Below are positions 4,740 through 5,436 of a DNA stretch of 5,436 nt, piece after piece; positions within the stretch are counted from its first letter, which is position 1, and every line of letters starts with the position of its first letter. Below the pieces are notes generated by a model. It was not told the origin of the DNA. It searched no databases and saw nothing but the letters and a program-made list of their open reading frames with translations. Where the stretch lies: contig CAAGML010000087.1 in assembly GCA_900771035.1 (NCBI GenBank), positions 1 to 5,436 of the forward strand. Direction: 5' to 3'. This DNA comes from Bacteroidales bacterium (GTDB lineage: Bacteria; Bacteroidota; Bacteroidia; Bacteroidales; Paludibacteraceae). Made by a program: the position numbers and the translations under genes.

Positions 4740-5436
4740 TTTGCTGTTGGCTCTTCCAATCCGAGGTGTTTCTTCTTGTCAACGCCTTTCAGGATTATTC
4801 CAATTATGAACGAGGCCACACCAAGACAAGCGAATATAATTAGTGGCCAAGTGTAGTCAAACTGTTTGGCAAGTACTTCAATTGTCGCAGTATCGTTGTT
4901 GTTGGTCGCTTCGGCGACCTTGGCAACAAGTTCTGTGTTTGTAGCATCCAGCACCTTGCCAATCAAGATAGGGAACAGCCACAAACCAATGTTCTGTATC
5001 CAGAAAATAAGTGCGTAGGCAGAACCAATAATCTTCTCATCCACCAACTTAGGAACAGATGGCCATAATGCTGCAGGAACAAGTGAGAACGATGCACCGA
5101 GAACGAGGATAGTAGCGTAAGCCACAAGAATACCGCCTACGGCATTACCTTTGAACATTGGAAGAACAAATGCAAATGTCAGATGGCATACTATGAGCAA
5201 CAGCGAACCGAGCATAAGCATAGTCGCAGCCTTACCCTTGTTGTCAACCATCTTGCCAAGAATTGGTGTGATGGCAACAGCCAGTAATGGGAATACGGCA
5301 ACAACTCCCTCCTCAGTACCATGTTTGTACGTCAACCAGCAATATGCGACTATGGCGATTACTGCAACTACCATGAAACTTATCTTTTTAAACATTGATT
5401 TCATAAAATTGCTGGCAAATGCACATGCCGAGAACA
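4736..5436 (-). CDS. MFS transporter, C-terminal half, N-terminus off window
   Basis: The last 233 codons of a membrane transporter. The frame stays open to the right edge, so the methionine at 5404 is internal and not the start. About six or seven hydrophobic segments are visible, numbered from that methionine: 8-29, 33-53, 59-84, 87-116 (perhaps two), 127-152 and 185-207, with a charged cytoplasmic tail (KKKHLGLEEPTAK). GKMVDNKGKAA (50-60) after the second segment resembles the MFS motif A loop (G-x-x-x-D-x-x-G-K) as repeated in the C-terminal half. SLVPAALWPSVPKLV and ALIFWIQNIGLWLFP are of a type I know from Bacteroides MFS proteins of unknown substrate. A polar loop of about 30 residues (near 153-184, with TNNNDT) separates the last two segments. 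The stop overlaps the methyltransferase start by ATGA. The substrate cannot be told. Confidence 0.85.
   Translation of the reverse strand, partial: FSACAFASNFMKSMFKKISFMVVAVIAIVAYCWLTYKHGTEEGVVAVFPLLAVAITPILGKMVDNKGKAATMLMLGSLLLIVCHLTFAFVLPMFKGNAVGGILVAYATILVLGASFSLVPAALWPSVPKLVDEKIIGSAYALIFWIQNIGLWLFPILIGKVLDATNTELVAKVAEATNNNDTATIEVLAKQFDYTWPLIIFACLGVASFIIGIILKGVDKKKHLGLEEPTAK

Noticed and set aside
4060..4843. Five plus-strand open frames of 62-88 codons
   Set aside because: They are antisense to the methyltransferase and the transporter end, overlap each other in different frames, and have no recognisable domains.
1..5436. CRISPR array, tRNA, rRNA, insertion sequence or phage genes
   Set aside because: I found no spaced direct repeats, cloverleaf, rRNA-like stretch, transposase or terminal inverted repeats on either strand.

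Overview
The window looks like a chromosomal segment from a member of the Bacteroidota, most likely Bacteroidales. The evidence is a promoter of the Bacteroidota type (TTTG, 20 bases, TAnnTTTG), mostly weak ribosome binding sites, a FabG of the kind I know from Bacteroides and Prevotella, and a secreted protein with Ig/PKD-like repeats typical of the phylum. Every gene I can support lies on the minus strand, so the window reads from right to left.

Right part (5436 down to 1697): a tight four-gene cluster. It starts with the C-terminal half of an MFS transporter that runs off the right edge. Next come an RsmI-like SAM-dependent methyltransferase, a secreted 5'-nucleotidase/UDP-sugar hydrolase family phosphoesterase, and FabG (3-oxoacyl-ACP reductase). 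The first three genes are joined by 4-base ATGA stop/start overlaps. FabG follows after a gap of 26 bases. A 9-bp hairpin with a T-rich tail at about 1561-1589 probably ends this transcript. The cluster mixes transport, RNA modification, periplasmic nucleotide hydrolysis and fatty-acid synthesis. A shared role, such as nucleotide salvage by the transporter and nucleotidase, is only inference.

Middle part (1696 down to 969): about 730 bases without a protein gene, but not empty. After the terminator hairpin comes an AT-rich stretch of about 200 bases, then a strong Bacteroidota promoter (1330-1361). Downstream of it is a sequence that folds, by hand, into one long interrupted rod (about 1053-1283). 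The rod has a chain of matching helices, two side hairpins, a terminal hairpin, and a closing helix followed at once by eight T. This is most likely a structured non-coding RNA of about 230-270 nt. Its shape recalls 6S RNA, but the identity is unproven. It is the most interesting item in the window.

Left part (968 down to 1): the first 322 residues of a secreted, repeat-containing surface protein that runs off the left edge. It begins 84 bases after the T-tract of the RNA, so it could be expressed by read-through from the RNA promoter or from its own unrecognised promoter.
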